From contig NZ_CP071848.1 of the NCBI RefSeq assembly GCF_023716565.1, forward strand, positions 1,054,001 through 1,118,000: a DNA stretch of 64,000 bases. The letters are read 5' to 3'. This DNA comes from Vibrio sp. SCSIO 43136 (GTDB taxonomy: Bacteria > Pseudomonadota > Gammaproteobacteria > Enterobacterales > Vibrionaceae). Below are positions 55,606-64,000 of this stretch, piece after piece (the first letter of the stretch is position 1; each line of letters opens with the position of its first letter). The translations under genes were made by a program, and so were the position numbers. The notes below the pieces were generated by a model. That model was given only the letters and a program-made list of their open reading frames with translations, was not told where the DNA came from and searched no databases.

Positions 55606-56877
55606 CTATGCTTGCTCTTTGGCAAATAGCTCTCTAAAGACTGGGAAAATATCCTCCACTGAACGAATGTTTTTCATTGCAAAGTTGTCGAATGCTTCAG
55701 TGAGCTTTTCATACTCATGCCAGAGCGTTTGGTGCGAGCGACGGGTGATTTCGATGTAGGAATAGTATTGGCAATTGGGTAGCAAGTTATTGACCAACAG
55801 TTCCTTACAGCGTGGTGAGTCATCTGCCCAGTTGTCACCGTCTGAAGCTTGCGCTGCATAGATGTTCCACTCATTGGTTGGATATCTATCTTTGACAATT
55901 TCATCCATTAGCTTGAGAGCACTCGACACTATGGTGCCACCCGTCTCTTGGGAGTAGAAAAACTCGTGTTCATCTACTTCTTTTGCTTGTGTATGGTGGC
56001 GTATAAAAACCACCTCGACATTTTCATAGGTGCGATTTAAAAATAGGTACAGCAGTACATAGAATCGCTTAGCGATGTCTTTTGTAGCTTGGTCCATGGA
56101 ACCTGACACATCCATCAGACAAAACATCACCGCTTGACTAGAAGGTACCGGGCGCTTTTCGTAGTTTTTAAAGCGCAAATCAAAGGTATCGATGAATGGG
56201 ACACTTTTGATTTTGTTACGAAGCTCTTCAATTTCTAGTTTTAGCTTGTTCTCTTGCAACGGTTGAGCAGGCTCGTTTTTTTCGATTCGAGCCAGTTCCT
56301 CTTCCATCTCTTGCAGCATACGTTTTTTGCCAGCAGTCATCGCTGTTCGACGAGCGAGTGATTGCTGAAGTGAACGTACTACCGCAATGTTGGATGGGAT
56401 ACCCGCAGTTTGATAGCCTGCTCGATGTGTTTTCCACTCAGTGATTTTGGCTACTTGGTTTTTGCGTAGGTTGGGAAGCTCTAGATCTTCAAAAAGAATA
56501 TCCAGATACTCATCTTTTGAAATTTGGAATACAAATTCGTCTTGTCCTTCACCATCAGGACTTGCTTCGCCTTCCCCAGCACCGCCACCTTGACCACCAC
56601 CTTTCGGGCGTTCAATCTTGTCACCAGGAGAAAATTGGTCATTCCCCGGATGCACTCTATCTCGCACACCACCTTGTCCATGGTGAAACACGGGCTCATT
56701 GATATCTTTGTTAGGGATAGCAATGTCTTCCCCGGTTTCGGTGTTGGTGATGGAGCGGCGATTTACTGCATCAGCGACGGATTCTTTAATTTGCTCTTTG
56801 TGACGACGAAGAAAACGCTGACGGTTCACCGTGCTGCGATTCTTGCCGTTGAGCCTTCTGTCGATAAATTGCGCCAT
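55606..56877 (-). CDS. yeaH: YeaH (DUF444) von Willebrand-type protein
   Basis: 423 residues. The N-terminus is basic ([20 protein letters not shown]), then a Gly-rich low-complexity run (about 90-106). A VWA-like domain (about 245-400) carries MIDAS-like DVSGSM. YeaH works with the PrkA/YeaG kinase in stress and nitrogen starvation in E. coli. A good ribosome site AGGGAG precedes the start. A strong hairpin separates it from prkA upstream. Confidence 0.93.
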   Translation of the reverse strand: MAQFIDRRLNGKNRSTVNRQRFLRRHKEQIKESVADAVNRRSITNTETGEDIAIPNKDINEPVFHHGQGGVRDRVHPGNDQFSPGDKIERPKGGGQGGGAGEGEASPDGEGQDEFVFQISKDEYLDILFEDLELPNLRKNQVAKITEWKTHRAGYQTAGIPSNIAVVRSLQQSLARRTAMTAGKKRMLQEMEEELARIEKNEPAQPLQENKLKLEIEELRNKIKSVPFIDTFDLRFKNYEKRPVPSSQAVMFCLMDVSGSMDQATKDIAKRFYVLLYLFLNRTYENVEVVFIRHHTQAKEVDEHEFFYSQETGGTIVSSALKLMDEIVKDRYPTNEWNIYAAQASDGDNWADDSPRCKELLVNNLLPNCQYYSYIEITRRSHQTLWHEYEKLTEAFDNFAMKNIRSVEDIFPVFRELFAKEQA

Positions 56878-56900
56878 AAGTTACTCCCTTTGAAACATCA

Positions 56901-56938
56901 AAGTGTCTTGGTCGCCTTGGTGACTAACCAAGACACTT
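56901..56938 (-). other. Strong intercistronic hairpin between prkA and yeaH
   Basis: Perfect 12-bp arms (AAGTGTCTTGGT / ACCAAGACACTT) with a 14-nt loop, in the 78-nt gap between the two genes. No T-run follows, so it is more like an mRNA-stabilising or processing hairpin than a full terminator. Confidence 0.75.
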
Positions 56939-56955
56939 GTCCTTACCGCTTCCTG

Positions 56956-58890
56956 TTAAGAGGATTTGCGAACGCGCAAATACCACTCAGAGAGCAATCT
57001 GACTTGTTTCTTGGTGTAGCCTTTCTCCATCATACGAGCGACAAAGTCGTCGTGTTTTTTCTGGTCGTCTGTTGACGTTTTTGCATTAAATGAAATCACT
57101 GGAAGCAGCTCTTCAGTGTTCGAGAACATTTTCTTCTCAATCACGGTGCGAAGTTTTTCATAGCTGGTCCAAATTGGGTTCTGACCGTTATTCCCAGCTC
57201 GAGCACGAAGCACGAAGTTGACGATCTCGTTACGGAAGTCTTTAGGGTTACTGATGCCAGCAGTCTTTTCGATCTTCTCCAGTTCGTTGTTTAGTGCTGC
57301 GCGGTCGAACAGTTGACCAGTTTCTGGGTCGCGGTACTCTTGGTCTTGAATCCAGAAGTCGGCGTAGGTGACATAACGGTCAAAGATATTCTGACCGTAT
57401 TCGGAGTAAGACTCTAAGTAAGCGGTTTGTATTTCTTTGCCAATAAACTCAACGTATTTTGGTACTAGGTATCCTTTTAAGAATTCAAGGTAACGTTCAC
57501 CAACATCCTGCGGGAATTGCTCACGCTCGATCTGCTGTTCAATCACGTAGAACAGGTGAACAGGGTTTGCAGCCACTTCGGACTGGTCAAAGTTAAATAC
57601 TCGCGACAGGATCTTGAATGCGAAACGGGTTGAAAGACCGGACATGCCTTCATCAACACCTGCATAGTCACGGTATTCTTGATAGCTTTTGGCTTTAGGG
57701 TCCGTATCTTTAAGTGTTTCACCGTCGTAAACACGCATCTTAGAGTAGATCGAAGAGTTCTCTGGATCTTTAAGGCGAGAAAGGATGCTGAACTGTGAAA
57801 GAATGTCCAATGTGCTTGGTGCACAAGGGGCAAGAGAGAGCTCACTGTGATCAAGCAGTTTCTTGTAGATACGAGTCTCTTCTGATACTCGCAAACAGTA
57901 AGGCACCTTCACTATGTACACACGGTCAAGGAATGCTTCGTTGTTTTTGTTATTGCGGAAAGTTTGCCACTCGGATTCATTGGAGTGCGCCAAAATCATG
58001 CCGTCAAATGGCAGCGCCGACAGCCCTTCTGTACCGTTGTAGTTGCCTTCTTGGGTTGCAGTCAATAGAGGGTGAAGCACTTTAATTGGTGCTTTGAACA
58101 TCTCTACAAATTCCATTAGACCTTGGTTAGCTCGACATAGGGCACCTGAATAGCTGTATGCATCAGGATCATCTTGTGAGAAGTGTTCTAGCTGACGGAT
58201 GTCGACTTTACCTACCAAAGATGAAATGTCTTGGTTGTTTTCATCTCCCGGCTCAGTTTTCGCAATCGCTCTCTGGTCAAGAATGGATGGACGTACTTTG
58301 ACGACTTTGAATTTAGATATGTCTCCACCGAATTCATGCAGGCGTTTTGCTGCCCAAGGAGACATAATGGAGCGTACATAACGCTTCTCGATGCCGTATT
58401 CGGATTTGAGCAGGTCGCCGTCTTCGTTGACGTCAAACAAACAGAACGGGTGGTCATTGACTGGGCTGCGTTCACCATTTGCCGAAAGCACATAGATAGG
58501 CATTTTTTCCATCAGTGCTTTGAGCTTTTCAGCCAGAGATGATTTACCCCCACCTACTGGACCCAGTAGATAAAGGATCTGCTTACGTTCTTCTAGCCCT
58601 TGAGCGGCGTGTTTGAGGTAGGAAACAATTTGCTCAATGGCGTCTTCCATACCGTAGAAATCTTTAAATGTCTCATAACGAGAAATGACTCGGTTAGAGA
58701 AGATGCGAGACAGTTGCGGGTCAAGGGCCGTATCGATGATTTCCGGCTCTCCAATCGCAAGTAACAAACGTTCTGCCGCATTGGCATAGGCGCTTTTATC
58801 TTCTCTACACAGTGACAAAAAGTCCTGAATTGATAGCTCTTCTTCCTTGGCTGCTTCGTAGCGTGCCTGGTAGTGGTCAAAAATGCTCAT
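56956..58890 (-). CDS. yeaG: PrkA serine protein kinase (YeaG)
   Basis: 644 residues from the ATG at 58890 (MSIFDHYQARYEAAKEEE), the same length as E. coli YeaG; the frame opens 15 codons earlier. An AAA+-like ATPase part has Walker A GPVGGGKSS about residue 105, followed by the PrkA C-terminal kinase-like domain. YeaG acts with YeaH in stress signalling; AAA+ protease-like activity has been proposed for relatives. It leads the yeaG-yeaH-ycgB operon. Confidence 0.94.
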   Translation of the reverse strand: MSIFDHYQARYEAAKEEELSIQDFLSLCREDKSAYANAAERLLLAIGEPEIIDTALDPQLSRIFSNRVISRYETFKDFYGMEDAIEQIVSYLKHAAQGLEERKQILYLLGPVGGGKSSLAEKLKALMEKMPIYVLSANGERSPVNDHPFCLFDVNEDGDLLKSEYGIEKRYVRSIMSPWAAKRLHEFGGDISKFKVVKVRPSILDQRAIAKTEPGDENNQDISSLVGKVDIRQLEHFSQDDPDAYSYSGALCRANQGLMEFVEMFKAPIKVLHPLLTATQEGNYNGTEGLSALPFDGMILAHSNESEWQTFRNNKNNEAFLDRVYIVKVPYCLRVSEETRIYKKLLDHSELSLAPCAPSTLDILSQFSILSRLKDPENSSIYSKMRVYDGETLKDTDPKAKSYQEYRDYAGVDEGMSGLSTRFAFKILSRVFNFDQSEVAANPVHLFYVIEQQIEREQFPQDVGERYLEFLKGYLVPKYVEFIGKEIQTAYLESYSEYGQNIFDRYVTYADFWIQDQEYRDPETGQLFDRAALNNELEKIEKTAGISNPKDFRNEIVNFVLRARAGNNGQNPIWTSYEKLRTVIEKKMFSNTEELLPVISFNAKTSTDDQKKHDDFVARMMEKGYTKKQVRLLSEWYLRVRKSS

Positions 58891-59194
58891 AGCGAAATAC
58901 CCCTCTAAACCTGTACAGATACCAAAGTTACTCATCTAGCCATTGTGGTTAGCGCTACCACTTATGAGCCTGAGCAAGGCATTGGCATTAACAAACAGCG
59001 AAATGTCACGTCATTCACCTCTTAAGATTAGACAGTGATTTGGAATTTTGCTTAATTTTTCGATGTTTATTTAACAATTGGTAACAAGATGACCAGAGAT
59101 GAAAGGCAAAATTGACGCTGTCGTTTGGAGGCTTACACTGAAAATATACGTCGTTAGTAGCGAATAGTTTGAAGAAATCGTCGCTTATAAAGCA
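58891..59194 (-). other. Promoter region of yeaG
   Basis: About 300 nt before yeaG with no ORF. It holds a small palindromic core (GTGG-TTAGCGCTA-CCAC, 58945-58961). A sigma-54-like TTGCT is present but the -24 GG is missing, so no promoter is called. Confidence 0.4.
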
Positions 59195-59230
59195 CAAAAA
59201 AGTGTGCGACCGCAAAAGGTCGCACACTTT
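59195..59230 (-). terminator. Terminator of the lipoprotein gene at 59258
   Basis: On the minus strand, a 13-bp stem AAAGTGTGCGACC / GGTCGCACACTTT with a 6-nt loop, followed by TTTGTG. Confidence 0.88.
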
Positions 59231-59257
59231 CATAGAGTTATAGTGATAAAACTGGAA

Positions 59258-59995
59258 TTAAATCAGGTTTTCATCAATGAACTGCTGGATAGCTTCTTGC
59301 AGCGCTTTGGTTTCGTAATTTGTGTACTTGATTTCTGGTTGCGTGTACGGGTAACGCTTATCGAAGTTAATGTCCATGCTCATACTAAACGTGTCAGTGC
59401 GCTCGATAGGCGTGTTGATCATGTGTTTTACTGTTTTATCAATAACGACTTCATCAGCCTTGTTGGTCAGAGTGAAGTGCACAATGATGCCCGTATTAAG
59501 GCCATTTTCTAGATTCTCTTCTAGAGCTGACTCTACGATAGTTTCAGAAAAGTAATCGGTAACATCGACTGCTAGTTTGTATTCAGCAGACGAAGCAAAA
59601 CCTTGGCGATAAAGACCATTTTCTTGCAGGATCACTGACGTTGCATTCTTAACGACTTCTTGCTTTAGCAGGTGGTTTTGCTCATAGGCATCTTTGCCAT
59701 AAATATTTTCCCCACGAAACGCTGGGAATTCGCTTCCCAAGCGGTGGCCGTTCCAAGGGCTGTAGCTGTAGAGGTAAACTTTTTTATGGTACTGACTTTG
59801 CTGATTAGTCGAGTCATTAGTTTGGCTCAACGACATCATACGGTTCATGCTTGGTTCTTCAAGGTAAGAGATTTTCATGTCGCCTACCATGTGACTCATC
59901 ATGGAGTCAGCAAAAGAAGGACCACCCTCCGTAGAGGCGCAGCCCACACTTAAAATCGATGCAATAGAAAGACCTAGAATATGCTTAATTTTCAT
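59258..59995 (-). CDS. Putative lipoprotein, function unknown
   Basis: 245 residues. Signal peptide with SVGC lipobox (C19). The mature part has no family I recognise; it contains PWNGHRLGSEFPAF and an alternating hydrophobic pattern about 125-190 suggestive of beta strands (YKLAVDVTDYF, TGIIVHFTLTNKADEVV). It is monocistronic with a strong terminator. The ribosome site is weak. Confidence 0.8.
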   Translation of the reverse strand: MKIKHILGLSIASILSVGCASTEGGPSFADSMMSHMVGDMKISYLEEPSMNRMMSLSQTNDSTNQQSQYHKKVYLYSYSPWNGHRLGSEFPAFRGENIYGKDAYEQNHLLKQEVVKNATSVILQENGLYRQGFASSAEYKLAVDVTDYFSETIVESALEENLENGLNTGIIVHFTLTNKADEVVIDKTVKHMINTPIERTDTFSMSMDINFDKRYPYTQPEIKYTNYETKALQEAIQQFIDENLI

Positions 59996-60100
59996 TATAT
60001 TTAACAGCCGATTGAGAAAGTTGAATCCATACTATGTGCGATGTTAAACAATATTGTCAGGAAGCTGTTAATTCTAGCGGTAGATGATTTTTTGGCAGAA

Positions 60101-60128
60101 TAAAAAATGGAGCCACGTGGACTCCATT
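60101..60128 (-). terminator. Terminator of yfbU
   Basis: On the minus strand, stem AATGGAG / CTCCATT (with an inner CC/GG pair and a one-base bulge), then TTTTTATT. Confidence 0.78.
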
Positions 60129-60156
60129 GATGATTTATTACCTAGTCTAGTGAGAG

Positions 60157-60657
60157 TTAGGCATTAAAAATTTGTTGGAATTCTGCAGATGACAAGTGGT
60201 ACTGACGAGGACAGTTTTGCCAAGTGCGAAGCATACGACGGTATTTGTCATGCATTGGCATTTGAGCATTAAAGTGGTGGTCTCCCTTGTCAAATTGAGG
60301 GTAAAGACCTTCAGAGTCGACTAGGAAGCGCACGTAGTTCACTTGTTGTGATTCACTTGCAATATCAAAACCTAAGAAAGTTAAGCGGCGAGCGTCGACA
60401 TCTTTTTGTGCTTCGGTATCGAGCATTTTGTATGACTCTTGCATAGCGTGGTACATCTCCATGATGTTGATGATCTCACGGCACTGGTCTTCTACTAGGC
60501 AGCCAAAATCTTTGTTTAGCTCCGTCATTTGCAGCTCGTAGCCACGCTCAACAATCGTCTGTAGTCGTTTGTATTTTGCAGAGTTGTTTGGATCCAGTTG
60601 TGACATAAGAGTGTACTGGTTCGATAGGATCAAACGTTGAGCGTTAGTCATTTCCAT
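60157..60657 (-). CDS. yfbU: YfbU family protein (UPF0304)
   Basis: 166 residues from the ATG at 60657. The start [15 protein letters not shown] is identical to E. coli YfbU, so an earlier in-frame start 22 codons upstream is rejected. The rest is helical and conserved ([22 protein letters not shown]). The function is unknown. The gene is monocistronic and ends in a terminator. Confidence 0.93.
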   Translation of the reverse strand: MEMTNAQRLILSNQYTLMSQLDPNNSAKYKRLQTIVERGYELQMTELNKDFGCLVEDQCREIINIMEMYHAMQESYKMLDTEAQKDVDARRLTFLGFDIASESQQVNYVRFLVDSEGLYPQFDKGDHHFNAQMPMHDKYRRMLRTWQNCPRQYHLSSAEFQQIFNA

Positions 60658-60790
60658 AATTGGCCTCACTATATTTTTGTTGTCTGGCAACAAGATTAAC
60701 AGGAGTTTTCCTTGGTGAAACATGATCTCAACACAGTTTTAATGCAGTTTGATCGAAAAACTACATAAATATTGTGCTACTTGCCATGAA

Positions 60791-61450
60791 TTAGTCTTTT
60801 GAGGTGTAGAGGTAGTCTCGATCTCTAAACACCCTTAACCATTCTGGTCGATAGACGCACAGTAGCGCAAGGCTCATGCCATTTAATAACCCCTCTGGGA
60901 AGATAAGCAATGGGATTAAAGTGAAGTAATTATCGGCAATTATTTCCCAACCAAATTGGTCACTGATTAGGTAGAACCCTCCACGAAACAGAATATGTAA
61001 GCTTCCTGTGAGCCCTGCATTGAAAAAGCCTGCGACAAAGATGAACACAAACACATTTTTGGGTAAGTAGCGGTAGGTGAGTAGGAATACAGTGTAGGTG
61101 ATGAGAATTGGAATCAGGCCACTGAGTACGACATCACTTAGGAAAAATGGGTCGGAGAAACCATGGTAGGCGTAGCTAACACTTTGGATGGTCAATACCA
61201 GGATAAATGCGATTCGCCAGCCATACATCAGGCTCAATACGGTTAAACCTAAGAAATGCACTTCTAATCCTTGATAGATACCAGCGTTGGCTTGCCAAAG
61301 CAGAAAAATCCCAGCGATGACAATACCCGTCACTTTCTGGAAACTTGAGTCATTTTTAAGCTTTGGAATAAAGTGTTGCTTAATATCTTGCTTACACTTG
61401 AATACCGTTAGCAAGACGATAATGCCTGCGATCCACTGCCAATCGTTCAC
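60791..61450 (-). CDS. CbiM-like / COG3235 membrane protein
   Basis: 219 residues starting at GTG (VNDWQWIAG). Five or six hydrophobic helices (about 5-20, 40-52, 60-90, 105-130, 135-155, 185-200). ANAGIYQGLEVHFLGLTVL is reminiscent of substrate-binding CbiM-type components of energy-coupling-factor transporters, and the family is often labelled as an ECF-type permease. No ECF ATPase genes are beside it. Substrate unknown. Confidence 0.65.
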   Translation of the reverse strand: MNDWQWIAGIIVLLTVFKCKQDIKQHFIPKLKNDSSFQKVTGIVIAGIFLLWQANAGIYQGLEVHFLGLTVLSLMYGWRIAFILVLTIQSVSYAYHGFSDPFFLSDVVLSGLIPILITYTVFLLTYRYLPKNVFVFIFVAGFFNAGLTGSLHILFRGGFYLISDQFGWEIIADNYFTLIPLLIFPEGLLNGMSLALLCVYRPEWLRVFRDRDYLYTSKD

Positions 61451-61503
61451 AAAGTCGCTTATTGTTGAATGAGTTTGAATAGATTATGCGCAAACTATAG
61501 AGC

Positions 61504-61530
61504 AAAAGACCAGCACTTTGGCTGGTCTTT
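61504..61530 (-). terminator. Terminator of pflA
   Basis: Stem AAAGACCAGC / GCTGGTCTTT with a 6-nt loop, just after the pflA stop on the minus strand. Confidence 0.88.
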
Positions 61531-61539
61531 GTAGAGAAG

Positions 61540-62280
61540 CTAGTATTTCACGTTATCGTGATATTGAGACAAGATTGCTTGAAGCTTATCCATGGTCTCT
61601 TTTGAAGGAGGCTCAACACCATCAAGCGGGTATTCATGGCCGAGAGCCTCCCATTTGTGGGCACCGAGCTTGTGATATGGCAGCATCTCAACTTTCTCAA
61701 TGTTGTCCATATCTTTAATGAACTCTCCGAGTTTATGAGCGGCATCTTCACAGTCGGTGTAACCTGGGACAACCACGTAACGAATCCAGGTAGTTTTGCC
61801 TAATTTGTGCAGGTAACGAGCAAAGTCGAGTGTGCGGTTATTGGATACGCCGACCAAGTCTTGATGGATTTCATCATCCATGTGCTTAAGATCTAGCATC
61901 ACCAAATCGGACTGCTCTAGAACTTCATCAACCACATCGGTGTGTTTACGAATGTGACCGTTGGTGTCTAGGCAAGTGTGCATGCCTTCTGCTTTGGCTG
62001 CTTTGAAAAAGTCTCGTACAAACTCAGGTTGAAGCATGGCTTCACCGCCTGAACATGTCACGCCACCACCAGACGCATTCATAAAGTGCTTGTAGCACTT
62101 AGCATCATTGATGATCTCTTCGACAGTAACTTCGCGTCCATCCTTTGGATCCCAAGTATCTCGGTTGTGACAGTATTTACAACGCATTAAACAGCCTTGT
62201 AGAAATACAATAAAGCGGATGCCAGGTCCGTCGACAGTACCACATGACTCAAAAGAGTGAATACGACCAGTTGTAGACAT
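61540..62280 (-). CDS. pflA: Pyruvate formate-lyase-activating enzyme
   Basis: 246 residues, the normal length. Radical-SAM cluster motif C30-x3-C34-x2-C37 (CLMRCKYC), preceded by [16 protein letters not shown]. It uses S-adenosylmethionine and a 4Fe-4S cluster to make the glycyl radical in PflB for anaerobic pyruvate cleavage. pflB, usually next door, is not in the window: the upstream gene is a divergent MCP. Confidence 0.95.
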   Translation of the reverse strand: MSTTGRIHSFESCGTVDGPGIRFIVFLQGCLMRCKYCHNRDTWDPKDGREVTVEEIINDAKCYKHFMNASGGGVTCSGGEAMLQPEFVRDFFKAAKAEGMHTCLDTNGHIRKHTDVVDEVLEQSDLVMLDLKHMDDEIHQDLVGVSNNRTLDFARYLHKLGKTTWIRYVVVPGYTDCEDAAHKLGEFIKDMDNIEKVEMLPYHKLGAHKWEALGHEYPLDGVEPPSKETMDKLQAILSQYHDNVKY

Positions 62281-62770
62281 GAACTTTTCTCTTATCTTAT
62301 TTTTGCTGTCATTTTATTACATTTCCCGCCCTTCACCTAGCCGATTTGGGCTAAATATCATCAGTTGAGCCAAAAAATTTAAAGCCAATTTTCTCGTCAA
62401 TTTGCGGACATCAACCATTGAAATGAAGAATGAGATTTATCAAGCATTTGAGTCTTGGGTACTCGTCACGAGGTATCAGAATTCATTTATCTAACGTTCT
62501 GTTTATAAAGAATTTATAGATTTATGTCCCAAGAAAGTGCTCAAGTTAGCGTTTTGTAGCAAAGCACTACTTAATCTGCTGAATAAGTGGAAAAACCATA
62601 TAGATTATATTTATATTAATAATGTGTTGCACAACTGTGTTGTTTTTTGCTCTTTGAGCTAAAAAATAAAACCGTTCTGCCTGATTTTCGGTGCTCATGA
62701 AAGGTCGTTCCAAAAATAACAATTTGAGCTTAGTACCATTTTTCTAAAATTCGCTATGTGGGTTTAACTT
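62281..62770. other. Divergent promoter region of pflA and an MCP gene
   Basis: 490 nt with no ORF and high A+T. There are no clear FNR, sigma-28 or terminator signals. An ATGAG-N4-ATCAA stretch around 62450 matches FNR only in one half. Nothing else is called. Confidence 0.45.
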
Positions 62771-64000
62771 ATGAGTAGTTTTTCTTTGTCCCAAAAACAG
62801 AAGTCGTTCCTCTTTCTTGGGTTACTAGTATTGGGGTTTGTCAGTCTTGCGACGTATACCACTGTCAGTATTGGCAAAGTGACTAGCCAATATCAGCAAA
62901 GTGGCAAGATTTCAGATGGGGTGACCGCCATATCCCAAGTTCAAGTCCAGTTGCTACAGCTGGTGGCACAGCTTGATGATATGAGTGGAGGCCAAGTGAG
63001 TGCAGTAAGCACTGAGATTCAAAAGGTGGCAGATAAGGTTGAAGAGTACCAACCATTTTTGTCCGATGCAGGGTTATCTAGTCAAGGGGGAGAGTTGCTG
63101 GCAGCGTTGAAAGATTACCAGAATGCACTCAAACCATGGTTAGAGATCCGTTCAGAAATGGGCTTCAATGTTGACGATGGAAAGTTGGGCGAGATGGCAC
63201 AACTTGCAGCTGTGATTGAACAAAAAATCGCAGAAACCGGCATGGTTAGCTTAAACTCAGATTTTCAAAACATGGTTAAGATGCAGCAGGGCTATATTCT
63301 TCAACCTAATGAAGAGAATATGAAGCAGTTTAATCGTTCTCATGCCATGTTTGAAAGCATGTCTAACACCTACGCCATGCTTGATTTATATGAAAAAGAG
63401 CTTGTGGCGTTTAAGCAGGACTTCGAGCGAGTTGCTGAGCTCTCTAACCAATTGATTACGATTGAGCAGACGTTATTTGCCGATCAAGATAAGGTGAAAG
63501 TGGTTATTGGCGAGTTAACGTCGACGTTAGCTAATATCAGTGACCAGTATCAGCAATCAGCACAGCAAGCATCGAGTGGAGTCAAAACCTCAGTGTTGAT
63601 TGCGTGTTTAGTGCTAGCTGCTTTCACGATTATTATTTTCTTGATGATTAATCGCTCTATCAGCAACTCAGTTCTATCGATTACGACTATGATGGAATCT
63701 TTGGCATCTGGTGATTTTTCTCAACGCATGACAGATAGCGGCAATGAGAAAGATGAATTTAATCGCTTGGGGCTTGTGATTAACCAAACGTGTGAAAAGC
63801 TTGGCACCCTAGTTCGAGATGTTCAGCAGGGCAGCCAAGATTTGTCTCGTGATGCTCAAGAGCTTAATAGTAACGTCGATGGCCTGGTCGCTAGTCAAAG
63901 CGATATCTCTCAACAAACCCAGTTACTAGCTTCTGCGACCGAAGAGGTGAGTGTAACCACACAAGAGGTTTCCAACAGTCTCGAGTTGGTGGTACAAGTG
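62771..64000 (+). CDS. Methyl-accepting chemotaxis protein (3' end outside window)
   Basis: 410 codons from the ATG at 62771 to the window end. TM1 about 12-31, a helical periplasmic domain about 32-270, TM2 about 271-292 (LIACLVLAAFTIIIFLM), HAMP, then the start of the methylation region. The sensor length of about 240 residues fits a helical bimodular type. The signalling tip lies beyond the window. It is divergent from pflA. Confidence 0.9.
   Translation, partial: MSSFSLSQKQKSFLFLGLLVLGFVSLATYTTVSIGKVTSQYQQSGKISDGVTAISQVQVQLLQLVAQLDDMSGGQVSAVSTEIQKVADKVEEYQPFLSDAGLSSQGGELLAALKDYQNALKPWLEIRSEMGFNVDDGKLGEMAQLAAVIEQKIAETGMVSLNSDFQNMVKMQQGYILQPNEENMKQFNRSHAMFESMSNTYAMLDLYEKELVAFKQDFERVAELSNQLITIEQTLFADQDKVKVVIGELTSTLANISDQYQQSAQQASSGVKTSVLIACLVLAAFTIIIFLMINRSISNSVLSITTMMESLASGDFSQRMTDSGNEKDEFNRLGLVINQTCEKLGTLVRDVQQGSQDLSRDAQELNSNVDGLVASQSDISQQTQLLASATEEVSVTTQEVSNSLELVVQV

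Noticed and set aside
58960..58995. Sigma-54 promoter before yeaG
   Set aside because: A TTGCT -12 element is seen but the -24 GG is absent (TGCCA), so the match is too weak.
62440..62460. FNR box upstream of pflA
   Set aside because: Only one half-site (ATCAA) fits; the other half matches three of five bases.

Overview
The window is an ordinary-looking chromosomal segment of a marine gammaproteobacterium of the Vibrionaceae, most likely a Vibrio. The evidence is gene content and order: hinT-ycfL-lpoB-thiK-ycfP-ndh, csiV-mfd-PilZ-lolCDE, comEC-msbA-lpxK-ycaR-kdsB, and prkA-yeaH-ycgB, together with three methyl-accepting chemotaxis proteins, cheV, a GGDEF/EAL protein and an OmpU-like porin. 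No rRNA, tRNA, insertion sequence, integrase or CRISPR array was seen. Species cannot be fixed from the sequence alone.

Layout. 1-1.6 kb: SOS mutagenesis genes imuA-imuB behind a perfect LexA box. 1.8-6.6 kb: chemotaxis (MCP, cheV) and a c-di-GMP protein with an apparently disabled cyclase half. 6.9-13.3 kb: CBS protein, MATE exporter, DASS transporter with a stand-alone receiver, and zntA behind a textbook MerR/ZntR promoter. 13.4-15.9 kb: udp with a tandem CRP (CytR-type) promoter, then a porin. 16.0-19.4 kb: a stand-alone CARF-nuclease protein (DUF1887/Card1-like) with no CRISPR locus nearby, and an MCP. 19.7-25.7 kb: hinT, three lipoproteins, thiK, ycfP and ndh with an FNR box. 25.8-31.2 kb: acetyltransferase, csiV, mfd, PilZ-like protein. 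31.4-41.2 kb: lipoprotein export (lolCDE), comEC and lipid A/Kdo genes. 41.5-45.0 kb: a large Ig-like lipoprotein.

45.2-52.1 kb is the most unusual part: a compact bacterial microcompartment (BMC) locus. It holds a hexameric shell protein, a pentameric vertex protein, a tandem-BMC-like protein, a CoA-acylating aldehyde dehydrogenase, a class III PLP enzyme, a divergent APH-fold kinase, a TetR regulator and two small unassigned proteins. The likely chemistry is phosphorylation of an amino alcohol, PLP-dependent removal of ammonia and phosphate to give an aldehyde, and encapsulated oxidation of that aldehyde to acyl-CoA. This resembles the aminopropanol/aminoacetone compartments of actinobacteria, but with a minimal shell and no visible phosphotransacylase, alcohol dehydrogenase or amino-alcohol dehydrogenase. 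The aldehyde dehydrogenase C-terminus and the N-terminus of the 85-residue protein share the same amphipathic motif, a candidate encapsulation tag.

52.1-53.9 kb holds a YdjC-type deacetylase and a polyprenyl-phosphate glycosyltransferase, which may make an amino sugar donor for the envelope. 54.1-58.9 kb is the prkA-yeaH-ycgB stress operon. 59.3-62.3 kb holds a lipoprotein, yfbU, a CbiM-like membrane protein and pflA. The window ends inside another MCP. All functions are read from sequence motifs and remembered families; no database search was possible.
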